From a virus, in IMG/VR virus record IMGVR_UViG_3300049255_000568, positions 1-48,019 of that record: a stretch of 48,019 nucleotides of DNA, one strand, 5' to 3'. This document shows, one piece after another, positions 1-6,999 of the stretch (positions within the stretch are counted from its first letter, which is position 1; each line of letters begins with the position of its first letter). A program made the translations under genes and the position numbers. A model generated the notes under the pieces. The model had not been told where the DNA came from. It ran no database searches and saw only the letters and a program-made list of their open reading frames with translations.

Positions 1-414
1 CTACTCCTCCGGCGTGATCCCCTTGGCCCGGAGGGCGTCGTCGACTGCCTTCCGAACGGCGTCACGCGTTTCGGGATCGAGCCGCTCGATGGCGTAGTAG
101 AGGTCGCGGGTTCCGGGCGAGACCGGGAGACGCGCGAGATGGCGCAGGCGCTCGGGCAGGAGGCCGGCGGCGATCATCCCCTCCTCCCGGATTTGGGCGA
201 TTTCGCTTTCGCCGGCGTTGTCGGGCGCGAGGCCCTTGGCGAGCAGGCGGATGGCCTCGCGGGACGCCCCCCGCTCGGCCCCTTCCAGGCTCGAGACCAT
301 AGACTGCGAGAGCCCCGAGCGGATCGAGAGCGCCTTCTGGGTCAGAGCCCGCGCCTCGCGGGAGCGGGTGAGCCATTGGGCGAAGGTTGTGTCATCGCGT
401 TTTTTTCTGGGCAT
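1..414 (-). CDS. XRE-family helix-turn-helix regulator
   Basis: The 137-residue protein opens with a Cro/C1-type helix-turn-helix (about residues 11-60): LTRSREARALTQKALS, then SGLSQSMVSSLEGAERG as the recognition segment. The rest is helical and charged with no peptidase or dimerisation domain that I recognise. The ATG is preceded by an AAGG-type ribosome site. It is divergent from the replication genes, as expected for a phage repressor or Cro-like switch, and it is at the window edge. Role as prophage repressor is inference; the fold assignment is firm. A 196-bp palindromic element separates it from the rightward promoter. Confidence 0.8.
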   Translation of the reverse strand: MPRKKRDDTTFAQWLTRSREARALTQKALSIRSGLSQSMVSSLEGAERGASREAIRLLAKGLAPDNAGESEIAQIREEGMIAAGLLPERLRHLARLPVSPGTRDLYYAIERLDPETRDAVRKAVDDALRAKGITPEE

Positions 415-424
415 TGAGACCTTC

Positions 425-620
425 TAGACCCACCCCGCCCTTTCAGGGCACCCCTCCCGCCTCGGGAGGGGGAGGAAAGGTTAGCTTAGCAGCAGCGCTC
501 ACTAGCGCGGCCGTGAAAGTCACCTTAATGCTGGTTACGCCCCGCTGCATGATAAAAGCTCTTCCCCCTCCCGAGGCGGGAGGGGAGGAGCGAGCATAGC
601 GAAGCGGAGGGGTGGGTCTA
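425..620. repeat. Palindromic intergenic element, class A (MITE-like)
   Basis: It has perfect 12-bp terminal inverted repeats (TAGACCCACCCC / GGGGTGGGTCTA), with an inner inverted repeat CCCCTCCCGCCTCGGGAGGG matched near the far end. Related copies lie at 15514-15693, 16576-16658 and 25279-25427. There is no coding capacity; the reading frames across it are incidental. Confidence 0.8.
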
Positions 621-709
621 CCGAAAATAGAACTCCATTGTGACAGATGAATCGCCGGGCGCGCACCGGCGAAGGGTAGCGATTTGAAAAGAATCTTCAC
701 CAATGGTGA

Positions 710-739
710 TTGACAAAACCTGCCAGGCTGAGTTATAAT
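710..739 (+). promoter_or_regulatory. Consensus sigma70 promoter for the replication genes
   Basis: TTGACA (710-715), 18-nt spacer, TATAAT (734-739). Both hexamers are perfect. The expected start of transcription is near 746, about 49 nt before the ATG at 795. Confidence 0.85.
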
Positions 740-745
740 GTTTGT

Positions 746-792
746 AAGGTAGACATCGAACATATGTTTGATTATACCACAAAAGGTAGACA
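746..792 (+). promoter_or_regulatory. Operator-like leader: palindrome and 10-bp direct repeat
   Basis: AAGGTAGACA occurs at 746-755 and again at 783-792. Between them AACATATGTT (759-768) is a perfect palindrome. The same core, extended to AAACATATGTTT, recurs at 12137-12148 beside another promoter. The location just downstream of the transcription start suits a repressor site; the XRE protein at 1-414 is the obvious but unproven ligand. Confidence 0.45.
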
Positions 793-794
793 CT

Positions 795-1508
795 ATGTGG
801 GTGAAGCTGGACGACGAAGTTTTTGAGCATCCCAAGATGATCGCGATCGGAATCCAGGGACGGGCGCTGTGGCTCGCCGGACTCTGCTACGCCAACAAGC
901 AGACCACCGACGGCTTTATCCCCGAATACATGCTGCGCGAACTGGCGAGTAAGGCCGGCGTCACCGATCTGAAGGGGACGGTGGCGAAGCTGACCACGAC
1001 CTACAAGGGGAACCGGAGTCCTGTCTGGCACCCGTCAGAGGACGGCTACCAGATCCACGACTACGCCGAGTACCAGTTCACGGCGGATAGGATCGCGGAC
1101 ATGAACGCCAAGCGGCATGAGGCGGCGAAGGTCGCGGCCAATGCGCGTTGGCATGCGCCGGCGGATGCGGATAAGAAGCGTGACCGGATGCGTCAACGCA
1201 TGCGCCAAGGCATAGTTGATGGCATGCCAGAGGGCATGCGTGATGGGATGCGTTCAGAATGCCCCGTTCCCGAATCCCGTACCCCTAAAAAGAATCTCCC
1301 CCGTAACGCCGGAGGCGTTACGGCCCCCCAGGGGGCGTTGCCTGCGGCGCATGGTGATTTAGAAGAGAGAGCGGACCCGTTTGAGGCCCTCACCCCCGAC
1401 CCCTCTCCCGATGGGAGAGGGGTGTTGAAGGATTACGTGGTCGATGACGACTGGTATGAGGAGCACCTAACCCCCAGAACCAGACCGCCGGTTGAAACCG
1501 ACGGCTAA
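795..1508 (+). CDS. Phage replication-initiation-like protein (N-terminal domain MWVKLDDEVFEHPK)
   Basis: The N-terminal ~115 residues (MWVKLDDEVFEHPKM, LWLAGLCYANKQTTDGFIP) resemble the winged-helix-like N-terminal region of phage replication proteins encoded beside DnaB helicases. I chose ATG 795, which follows AAGGT at proper spacing, over an upstream TTG at 768. The C-terminal third is low-complexity (repeats of RM/GM) and includes peptides made by palindromic repeats: LTPDPSPDGRG and a final RPPVETDG. The C-terminus therefore probably arose from repeat insertion. It lies upstream of dnaB and may act as its loader or initiator; function is inferred from position and N-terminal similarity. 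Confidence 0.6.
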   Translation: MWVKLDDEVFEHPKMIAIGIQGRALWLAGLCYANKQTTDGFIPEYMLRELASKAGVTDLKGTVAKLTTTYKGNRSPVWHPSEDGYQIHDYAEYQFTADRIADMNAKRHEAAKVAANARWHAPADADKKRDRMRQRMRQGIVDGMPEGMRDGMRSECPVPESRTPKKNLPRNAGGVTAPQGALPAAHGDLEERADPFEALTPDPSPDGRGVLKDYVVDDDWYEEHLTPRTRPPVETDG

Positions 1509-1734
1509 AAGTGCACGATGTCCCTCCGGGACAAACCTAACCCCCCGTCCCCCTTCCCTACTCACTCCGTTTAGGGAAGGGGGAGCCAACCATAGAGGCT
1601 CATTCCAAGATTACGGCGGGTTTCTATGATACCAAGGCATAGTTGCCATTCTGAGAAAAGGCGAATAGCTCCTGAAATGAGCTTTGTATAGTTGGCTCCC
1701 CCTTCCCGGGCCGGGAAGGGGGACGGGGGTTAGG
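1483..1734. repeat. Palindromic elements, class D then class B
   Basis: Class D (GACCGCCGGTTGAAACCGAC, then GATGTCCCTCCGGGACA) overlaps the end of the preceding gene. Class B (1536-1734) has long terminal inverted repeats, CCTAACCCCCCGTCCCCC against GGGGGACGGGGGTTAGG, and an inner pair around GGGGGAGCCAAC / GTTGGCTCCCCC. The right end stops two bases before the dnaB GTG and gives it the only Shine-Dalgarno-like purine run. Confidence 0.75.
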
Positions 1735-1736
1735 CA

Positions 1737-3125
1737 GTGACCGAAGACACGACAAGCGATGTGAAGAGCGAGCAGACACTGCTCGGGATGCTCTTTTTGG
1801 AGCCAACCGCGATGGGCGAAGCGTTGTCGCTTGGCCTGCTGCCCGAGCACTTCGACCGGATGGCGCACGCGGACATCTTCGGCCTGCTGCGCGCGCTCTA
1901 CGAGGAGGGGAAGCCGGCGGATTTGCCGCTGGTGGCGCAGGAGGCCAGGCAGCGCGGCCTGCTGGAATCGATCGGCGGCGCGGGGTATCTCGCGGGGCTG
2001 TTGGATTCGGTGCCCTCCGCCGCCGGCCTGCCGGGTTATGTCCGCCATCTACAAGCCCTGGCCAGGACTCGGGCGGCGCGGGATGCGGCCAGGCGCACAG
2101 CCGAGTTCGCCGAGCGGGCCCAGGACGCCGAAGGGATTCTCGCCTACGCGCAAAACGAGTTCGGGGGTGTGGGCGCGGGGGATTGTCGCAGCGAGGTCAA
2201 GCCGATCGGGTCGATTCTCCGGGACCTGTGCGACGACGCCGAAGAGATGGCCCTCTCCGGGCAGCGTTGGCTTGGGGTCCCGACCGGATTTGGCGCGCTC
2301 GACGCCAAGCTTGGCAACATGCAGCGGGGCGATCTGGTGACTCTAGCGGGCCGTCCGGGGACGGGCAAGACCAGTCTCGGGCTCTTGATCGCAATGAACG
2401 TGGCGCTCGGGCGCGGCCAGGGCGGGACCCCGCAGACGGCATTGGTCTTTTCGCTGGAGATGTCGCAAAGGCAGCTGGGTCTCAGAATCGCGTGCTCGGA
2501 GAGCGGGCTGAACAGCCAGCGGGTGCGTTGCGGCGATCTCGACGAGAACGAGTGGGGGCGGCTGCACAAGACACTGGTGCAGCTCTACGAGATACCGCTG
2601 CTGATCAACGACAATGTCGGGCCGAACATCCTGGAGATCGCGGCGCGGGCTCGTCAGACAAAGGAGCGCGGAGGGCTCGGGCTGGTGGTGGTGGATTATC
2701 TGCAGCTGATCGACGCCGGCGCGGACGCGCAGAACCGGACCCAGGTGATCGACAAGGTCTCGCGGGAACTGAAGCGCATGGCGCTGGCGCTGGATGTGCC
2801 GATTCTCGCGCTCGCGCAGCTTTCGCGGGCGGTGGAGCATCGGGAGAGTAAGCGTCCGGTGCTGAGCGACCTGCGCGAATCGGGCTCGGTGGAGGCGAAC
2901 AGCGACGTCGTGCTGCTCCTTTACCGGGAGGGTTATTATGGGAGGAAGCCCCCACCCCCCAACCCCCTCCCCCGTTTCACAGGAGAGGGGGAGAAAGAGG
3001 ACACGGAGGCGCAGGAGGTGGAGGTGATTGTCGCCAAGCACCGCAACGGGCCGACGGGGACGGTGATGCTGGGGTTTATTCCGGCGTTCACGCGGTTTGT
3101 GTCTCTGGCGAGGAGGAAGGTTTAG
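1737..3125 (+). CDS. dnaB: Replicative DNA helicase, DnaB type
   Basis: ATP-driven 5'-3' fork helicase. The 462 residues show the DnaB N-terminal helical domain (about 10-110) and the RecA-like domain: Walker A GRPGTGKTS (205-213), Walker B VVVDYLQL (317-324), QLSRAVEHRESKRP (361-374), LRESGSVEANSD (379-390), and the KHRNGPTG loop (434-441) that supplies the trans-acting arginine finger in this family. The start is GTG. Between VVLLLYREGYY and EVEVIVAKHRNG a palindromic element adds about 20 residues (GRKPPPPNPLPRFTGEGEKE) in frame; the site is a loop where DnaB proteins vary in length, so activity may survive. It probably replicates the phage genome together with the upstream gene. Confidence 0.93.
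   Translation: MTEDTTSDVKSEQTLLGMLFLEPTAMGEALSLGLLPEHFDRMAHADIFGLLRALYEEGKPADLPLVAQEARQRGLLESIGGAGYLAGLLDSVPSAAGLPGYVRHLQALARTRAARDAARRTAEFAERAQDAEGILAYAQNEFGGVGAGDCRSEVKPIGSILRDLCDDAEEMALSGQRWLGVPTGFGALDAKLGNMQRGDLVTLAGRPGTGKTSLGLLIAMNVALGRGQGGTPQTALVFSLEMSQRQLGLRIACSESGLNSQRVRCGDLDENEWGRLHKTLVQLYEIPLLINDNVGPNILEIAARARQTKERGGLGLVVVDYLQLIDAGADAQNRTQVIDKVSRELKRMALALDVPILALAQLSRAVEHRESKRPVLSDLRESGSVEANSDVVLLLYREGYYGRKPPPPNPLPRFTGEGEKEDTEAQEVEVIVAKHRNGPTGTVMLGFIPAFTRFVSLARRKV
2944..3001. repeat. Palindromic element inserted in frame within dnaB
   Basis: CCCCCACCCCCCAACCCCCT and the following CACAGGAGAGGGGGAG match the left half of the intergenic element at 19847-19957. The reading frame is kept and translates to PPPPNPLPRFTGEGE. 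Confidence 0.75.
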
Positions 3126-3136
3126 AAGGCCCCCAT

Positions 3137-3300
3137 GGATCCACCTGCCCCTGAAGGGGCGTCCTCCCTAAAGGGAGGACTCGGAAACCTAACCCCCCGG
3201 CCCCCTTCCCTCCAGGTAGGGGGAGGAAGAAGCTAGCAGTAGATCGTCATTCCGGTTCCTCCCTTTAGGGAGGATACGGCTTTACCCGGAGGTGGGTCTA
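3137..3300. repeat. Palindromic element, class G with a nested class B fragment
   Basis: Outer arms GATCCACCTGCCCCTGAAGG and GGAGGTGGGTCT flank CCTCCCTAAAGGGAGGA and its mate CCTCCCTTTAGGGAGGA. A CCTAACCCCCCGGCCCCC class B end lies in the middle. A second class G copy lies at 8407-8528. The right arm sits directly before the next gene. Confidence 0.65.
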
Positions 3301-3315
3301 GAAAGGAGAATTGGC

Positions 3316-3624
3316 ATGGTGAACGATGAAAATGTAATTAACCAGATTGAGACCGCCGGCGCGAAGAAGCGGGTCCGGCTGCGGCAGGAGAAGGACCTGA
3401 AGCCCGACGAACGCGCGCGGCTGGCGGCGGCGAGGCGGCAGGTGGGGAAGTACCGTTCGCATTACGAGTGCGTGGTGGATTATTTAAAATACTGCGATCT
3501 TCTGGTGGAGCTGAGAATGAAGCCGCCCGGGTATCTGCCGCCGATCCATAAGGTGCAAAAGGAGACGGGAATCCCCTGCTGGCGGACCACTCAGCGGTGC
3601 ATAGAAAAGGCGCGGGGGAAGTAG
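3316..3624 (+). CDS. Small charged phage protein, unknown function
   Basis: 102 residues from ATG 3316, chosen because AAAGGAGA lies 7 nt upstream; a longer frame from 3292 starts inside the repeat. The protein is basic (KKRVRLRQEKDLKPDERARL near the N-terminus) and has CVVDYLKYCDLLVELR and a C-terminal CWRTTQRCIEKARGK. No family recognised. It lies in the early region after dnaB on the same strand, so a role in DNA metabolism or packaging is possible, but nothing in the sequence proves it. Confidence 0.6.
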   Translation: MVNDENVINQIETAGAKKRVRLRQEKDLKPDERARLAAARRQVGKYRSHYECVVDYLKYCDLLVELRMKPPGYLPPIHKVQKETGIPCWRTTQRCIEKARGK

Positions 3625-3631
3625 ACCAATT

Positions 3632-3751
3632 TAGTCCCCCTCACCCTCTAACTCCCTCTCCCTCGCGGGGGAGAGGGAGAACCCAGCATATCGTAACGCA
3701 CTTCTCCCCTTCTCCCCCGTGAGGGAGAAGGGGTTGGGGGATGAGGGGGCT
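3632..3751. repeat. Palindromic element, class H
   Basis: CCCCCTCACCCTCTAACTCC...CCTCTCCC on the left pairs with GGGAGAAGGGGTTGGGGG and GAGGGGG on the right. It separates two convergent genes, and such a hairpin could stop transcription from both sides. Confidence 0.65.
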
Positions 3752-4254
3752 TACCGCCGGGGCTTCCAGCCACGCTGGCGGCGGCGATGCTGACGGCGCA
3801 GGCGGCGAATGAGGGAGCGGGTCGCGTCCGGGATGTCCAGGCAGAAGGCGATTAAGAGGACCGGGACCGTGATACCCAGCGCGACCAGGAGGTAAAAAAG
3901 ATACATGAAGGCGATCACCGCGCCCAGGTTGTTGAATTGCAGCGCCTTGCGCCAGCGGGCGCGAGAAGGCGGGCGGTCGATTTGCAATCGCCGGACAAAA
4001 AGCCGGGAGCCCGAGACCTGGAGGCAGAGGGTGGCGGCGGTTTGGGTGGAGGAGGGCGAGACGAGGTCCCAGAGCTCGCGGGCGGTGCGCAGGCGCGTGG
4101 CCGCGATGACCCGTTCGGCGCGCGGGAAAAAGACCTTATCGATTGGCCCCCACCCCCAACCCCTCCCCCGCTGACGCAGGAGAGGGGAGTCGGATTTGCG
4201 GCGGCGCGCCTTTTTCCAGGCCCGTGGCCGCTCGGGATGGGCGGGAGTGGGCAA
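3751..4254 (-). CDS. Predicted membrane protein with repeat-derived insertion
   Basis: 167 residues from a TTG that follows CTGGAG at good spacing, 3 nt after the stop of the upstream minus-strand gene, so translational coupling is plausible. A hydrophobic stretch NLGAVIAFMYLFYLLVALG continuing through ITVPVLLIAFCL suggests one long or two short membrane helices, followed by an Arg-rich cytoplasmic tail (RRLRRQHRRRQRGWKPRR). Residues ~20-38 (SDSPLLRQRGRGWGWGP) are encoded by a palindromic element at about 4147-4185, so the original N-terminus may differ. No known family; function unknown. Confidence 0.45.
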   Translation of the reverse strand: MPTPAHPERPRAWKKARRRKSDSPLLRQRGRGWGWGPIDKVFFPRAERVIAATRLRTARELWDLVSPSSTQTAATLCLQVSGSRLFVRRLQIDRPPSRARWRKALQFNNLGAVIAFMYLFYLLVALGITVPVLLIAFCLDIPDATRSLIRRLRRQHRRRQRGWKPRR

Positions 4255-4257
4255 TCG

Positions 4258-4476
4258 CTACTCCAGGAAGTTTTCGGGCTCGCCCGATCCTTCCCCGCCG
4301 GGGAGGAAGCGCTTTAAGGGCGCGAAGAACTCGCGGAGCGTCGGACGGAACTTCGGAACGAGGTAGGCCGGCGCGAGGATGACCGCGATCACGCAGGCGA
4401 GGAAGAGGCCGAAGGCGAGCATGACGTACTCGTAGGGCGGCCTCTTTGGCTTACTCTTGCCGGAATCTTTTTTCAT
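4258..4476 (-). CDS. Small single-pass membrane protein
   Basis: 72 residues: a Lys-rich head MKKDSGKSKPKRPP, then a strong transmembrane helix (YVMLAFGLFLACVIAVILAP) and a short soluble tail. It has no Shine-Dalgarno site. Instead a TATACT hexamer ends 6 nt before the ATG, which points to a leaderless message. It is the first gene of a two-gene minus-strand unit with 3751-4254. Unknown function; size and topology would also fit a membrane-active phage accessory protein. Confidence 0.55.
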   Translation of the reverse strand: MKKDSGKSKPKRPPYEYVMLAFGLFLACVIAVILAPAYLVPKFRPTLREFFAPLKRFLPGGEGSGEPENFLE

Positions 4477-4482
4477 GGGGAT

Positions 4483-4488
4483 AGTATA
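4483..4488 (-). promoter_or_regulatory. -10 element of a leaderless promoter
   Basis: On the minus strand TATACT is followed by 6 nt and then ATG (4476), so transcription should start at or within a base or two of the start codon. The same arrangement precedes the genes starting at 4808, 12896 and 39554. Confidence 0.5.
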
Positions 4489-4610
4489 GCACAGAGGCGC
4501 AGCCCCGCGTTAAACCGCAGGGCTACAATCGAGAACCCCGCTGAAGCGGGCTGCGGGAGGAGAGCCAACTATAGAGCGCTCATTTCCTGAGTACGTCGTT
4601 AGGATTGGGC

Positions 4611-4808
4611 TCAGAAAATGGGAAGCGGCGGGAGATAGGAGGCGGTGGCTCTCATCATCCGAAGAATGGCAGGGCGCCAAGGCGGAACGAGGTGGAAGAA
4701 CGGAACTGCGATCACGACGAGAGTCCAAATGATGAAGATGTAGACCGCCAGGATCGGCATGGCGTAGATTGGTATTTTGAGCCTTCGCGAGGCGGGACCG
4801 ATTTCCAT
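4611..4808 (-). CDS. Small predicted membrane protein
   Basis: 65 residues with one clear transmembrane helix (IYAMPILAVYIFIIWTLVVI, about residues 13-32) and a second weaker hydrophobic part. No ribosome site is visible; TATAAC lies 6 nt upstream of the ATG, as for the neighbouring leaderless gene. Its 3' end runs into a class B-like repeat fragment. No family recognised. The case rests on hydrophobicity and the promoter match. Confidence 0.42.
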   Translation of the reverse strand: MEIGPASRRLKIPIYAMPILAVYIFIIWTLVVIAVPFFHLVPPWRPAILRMMRATASYLPPLPIF

Positions 4809-4814
4809 GAGATT

Positions 4815-4820
4815 GTTATA
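4815..4820 (-). promoter_or_regulatory. -10 element of a leaderless promoter
   Basis: Minus-strand TGTGGTATAAC: a TATAAC hexamer 6 nt before the ATG at 4808. Confidence 0.42.
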
Positions 4821-4839
4821 CCACAGCCGGCGGCGGAGC

Positions 4840-4954
4840 GCCCGACTCCTAAAGGAGTGGGCTAGAAAGAGCGCGAAGCCTGCCTGCGCAGGCTCAGGAG
4901 GCCGCGACGGCGGCCTTTGTGTTCTTCACAGCCCACACGTTTACGTGCCGGGCT
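4840..4954. repeat. Palindromic element, class C
   Basis: Left arm GCCCGACTCCTAAAGGAGTG plus GGCT, right arm AGCCCACACGTTTACGTG plus CCGGGC. Between them are two further palindromes, GCCTGCCTGCGCAGGC and GGCCGCGACGGCGGCC. Other copies: 15000-15116, 18515-18632, 20713-20827, 24632-24746, and half of one at 39650-39691. The arm palindromes differ between copies (ACTCCTAAAGGAGT, ACACCTGAAGGTGT, ACACCTAAAGGTGT) but stay self-complementary, so structure is kept while sequence changes. Confidence 0.8.
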
Positions 4955-4999
4955 GAACGGGGCCGGGGGTGGGTCCAAAGATACACCTCGCAAAACGAC

Positions 5000-5028
5000 T
5001 TGACAGTCTCTCGAAGGGGCTGTATAAT
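5000..5028 (+). promoter_or_regulatory. Perfect-consensus sigma70 promoter
   Basis: TTGACA (5000-5005), 17-nt spacer, TATAAT (5023-5028). It faces a region with no credible protein gene, which makes a non-coding transcript the likely product. Confidence 0.8.
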
Positions 5029-5034
5029 GACCGT

Positions 5035-5180
5035 GGCGCAATTCGAGATTTTCACCTGGAATATATTGTCCAGGGAAGACGCCTAACAGCCGCCGGCGGC
5101 GCTGGTTTGCTATTTTCATACCTTGGCGGAGGGTTCGCCCTCCCTATTTCTTCTGTCCAGGGTTACCGGCGGCCTTTTTT
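5035..5180 (+). ncRNA. Candidate small RNA 1, from a consensus promoter to a hairpin with T-run
   Basis: Downstream of the promoter at 5000-5028 come a hairpin CCTGGA...TCCAGG (about 5056-5074), then GCCGCCGG (5089-5096) that can pair with CCGGCGGC (5165-5172), enclosing GGAGGGTTCGCCCTCC, a stem capped by a stable TTCG loop. The closing stem is followed directly by CTTTTTT, so it could act as an intrinsic terminator. TGTCCAGGG occurs twice (5067-5075, 5154-5162). No tRNA, tmRNA or known ncRNA signature was recognised. About 145 nt; ends are inferred. Confidence 0.4.
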
Positions 5181-5246
5181 GCGACTCTTTTTTCCCCTCT
5201 TTCTTCACAAACCTCTCCATTTGTCAATCGGCGTTGGCCAAGGGAC

Positions 5247-5275
5247 TTGACATCAACCGGCCTATGCAGTAAAAT
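5247..5275 (+). promoter_or_regulatory. Near-consensus sigma70 promoter
   Basis: TTGACA (5247-5252), 17-nt spacer, TAAAAT (5270-5275). It follows candidate small RNA 1 and faces a second hairpin-rich, gene-free stretch. Confidence 0.65.
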
Positions 5276-5281
5276 TAAGTC

Positions 5282-5465
5282 AACAGTTTCTTAGTATAAA
5301 CAAACAGCTGTTCGTGGGCGCAGCGCACCGTTTATTTTCACTCTCCCGACTCTCTCACCCGCGGAAAAGCCAGGCAATGCTCGCCCAAGTTGGGCGTTAG
5401 TGTGTCTGGCTTTTCCGATTCGCGGAGCTTAAAGCGCAGCTCTAAACTCCGTTCCCCCGCACAGC
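5282..5465 (+). ncRNA. Candidate small RNA 2, large hairpin
   Basis: The promoter at 5247-5275 leads into AACAG...CTGTT and GTTT...AAAC pairings, then a long stem: CCGCG + GAAAAGCCAG (5359-5373) pairs with CTGGCTTTTC (5406-5415) and CGCGG (5421-5425), with an inner hairpin CGCCCAA/TTGGGCG (5382-5396). A third stem CGGAG...CTCCG follows. No poly-T terminator is clear, so the 3' end is uncertain. There are no start codons with a ribosome site in the stretch. Identity unknown. Confidence 0.3.
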
Positions 5466-5557
5466 TCCGGCAACCCCTCCCTACCCCGGCCCCCGGCTAA
5501 AACCCGGGGGCTATTTCCTCGAACCCCGCCTACGGCGGGCTAGAGCGGATCATTTGC

Positions 5558-5770
5558 ATGAAGCAAGCGAAGAGAAACCAGCAGCGGTTGGACCGGAGGA
5601 GCCGGCGGATCACGGTAAGCCTGGCCTCGGCGAGGGTTGTGGCGCGCGCGACGGGCCATCGGATTATCGAGGGCAGCGAGGAGTATGTGCCGCTGACCGA
5701 CAGCTCGCTCACTTTCGAAGACTCCGGGACGTGGAACTACGCGCGCGATGTTGGATATGCGAGAAGGTGA
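5558..5770 (+). CDS. Small basic protein, unknown function
   Basis: 70 residues. The N-terminal half is strongly basic (MKQAKRNQQRLDRRSRR) and the C-terminal half is acidic to neutral with SLTFEDSGTWNYARDVGYARR. The ribosome site is weak (GAGCGG about 15 nt upstream). It is the first frame after the candidate RNA island and is convergent with the exported protein at 5774-6148, only 3 nt apart. A nucleic-acid-binding role would fit the charge pattern but is unsupported. Confidence 0.4.
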   Translation: MKQAKRNQQRLDRRSRRITVSLASARVVARATGHRIIEGSEEYVPLTDSSLTFEDSGTWNYARDVGYARR

Positions 5771-5773
5771 CCT

Positions 5774-6148
5774 TTAGGAGCCATTGTATTTGGCGTTGAC
5801 TTCGTTGTATTTGTCGCGCGACGTATCGGTTAGCGTGTAGGGAAACGAGCCGGACTTGCTCTTGGTGACCACGACATGCTGACGAGGCTTCCACAGCGCG
5901 GTGATATAGCCCTGGTGGTCCTGGACGGTCCATTTGGAGCCGTCGGACAGCACGACCTGCTTGCCATCCCGGGTGACCGAGCGGATGTCGCACGCCTTGC
6001 CAACGCCGGGGTAGTTGGATTGCGCGGGATGGAGTGCGGGAAGGCTCGACTGAGCGGACAGAACGTCCGCGCAGGCGATCAATAGAATGAACAGGGCGAC
6101 GGCCATGCGCAGGGCAGCGCCGGCGTTTCTTCTTGCTTCTCTTCTCAT
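5774..6148 (-). CDS. Small exported protein, unknown function
   Basis: 124 residues from ATG 6148, which has a strong AAGGAGG 6 nt upstream; the longer frame runs into a repeat. A Sec signal peptide is clear: Arg-rich start MRREARRNAGAALR, hydrophobic core MAVALFILLIACADVL, and a cleavage-like SAQ. The mature part has KACDIRSVTRDGKQVVLSDG and KWTVQDHQGYITALWKPRQH, a beta-rich pattern. No family recognised. It is convergent with the phage genes and may be a moron or a host gene. Confidence 0.7.
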   Translation of the reverse strand: MRREARRNAGAALRMAVALFILLIACADVLSAQSSLPALHPAQSNYPGVGKACDIRSVTRDGKQVVLSDGSKWTVQDHQGYITALWKPRQHVVVTKSKSGSFPYTLTDTSRDKYNEVNAKYNGS

Positions 6149-6207
6149 CGTTTCCTCCTTGGAGATTGACTGCCTATTCGGTTCCGGGGCCGGAGAATCC
6201 TTGGACC

Positions 6208-6427
6208 TACCTGGCCGCCGGTTAAAACCGACGTAAAACAAGGCACGATGTCCCTCTGGGACACAGACCTAACCCCCGGCCCCCTTCCCTACTCACTGCG
6301 TTAAGGGAAGGGGGAGCCAACTACGTAGGCTCATTTCAGGAACATATCGCTGCAATCTGGAAATGCGCGCTGTATTGTTGGCTCCCCTTCCCATAGTGAA
6401 ACGGGTGGGGAAGGGGCGGGGGTTAGG
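6208..6427. repeat. Palindromic elements, class D then class B
   Basis: Class D (GGCCGCCGGTTAAAACCGAC, GATGTCCCTCTGGGACA) is followed by class B (6268-6427): CCTAACCCCCGGCCCCCTTC to GGGGCGGGGGTTAGG, with inner GGGGGAGCCAAC / GTTGGCTCCCC. The right end plus a few bases (TTAGGGGTAGG) gives the ribosome site of the terminase small-subunit gene. Confidence 0.75.
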
Positions 6428-6438
6428 GGTAGGTTCCC

Positions 6439-6999
6439 ATGCCCAAGTGGACCACGAAACATGAGCGGGCGGCGTTCTTGATCGCCGAGGGGATGCAGAC
6501 CCTGCGCGAGGTCGCCGGCGAGATCGGGACCGGCCTGAGCACGTTGGAGCACTGGAAGCAGGGACGAGTCCGCAAGGCGAACGATTTCCCCGAGTTCCCG
6601 GCGCGGGTGCGAGCGCTCAGAGAAGAGTTTCTGGCCGAGGTGCGCGCGCAGGGGATCGCGGTCACCGAGCACCGGATCAAGCGGGCCAACGACGACTGGC
6701 AGCGGCTGCAATTTATCCGCCGGCAGCGCGCCGAGCGGGCCGACATGCAGCATGTGCCGGGCGGCGCGACGGGCCTCTTAGTGCGTTCGGTGAAGACCAT
6801 CGGGCGCGGCGACTCGTCTCAACTGATCGAAGAGTACGAGATCGATCACGCCCTCCTTACCGAATTGCGCGCGCTGGAAACCCAGGTCGCCAAGGAATTG
6901 GGCGCGATTACCGACCCCGACGGGACCCGCGAGGTGATTGTTCGTTATGTCGATGGAACTCATCCTGCCGGGGCCGCACGCGGCGCAGAGGAAGATTAA
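6439..6999 (+). CDS. Terminase small subunit-like protein
   Basis: 186 residues. The N-terminus has a helix-turn-helix typical of small terminase DNA-recognition domains (HERAAFLIAEGMQTLREVAGEIGTGLSTLEHWKQ, in part), then a long helical segment rich in Arg and Glu suited to oligomerisation, and a C-terminal LLTELRALETQVAKELGAIT. It overlaps the large-subunit gene by about 50 nt, the usual arrangement for a packaging pair. The small subunit would recognise the packaging start on phage DNA and regulate the large subunit. The call rests on HTH plus position. Confidence 0.75.
   Translation: MPKWTTKHERAAFLIAEGMQTLREVAGEIGTGLSTLEHWKQGRVRKANDFPEFPARVRALREEFLAEVRAQGIAVTEHRIKRANDDWQRLQFIRRQRAERADMQHVPGGATGLLVRSVKTIGRGDSSQLIEEYEIDHALLTELRALETQVAKELGAITDPDGTREVIVRYVDGTHPAGAARGAEED

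Noticed and set aside
4969-5250. 93-codon plus-strand frame over the candidate RNA island
   Set aside because: It starts upstream of and reads through the -35/-10 promoter elements and a hairpin. There is no ribosome site, and the composition is not protein-like.
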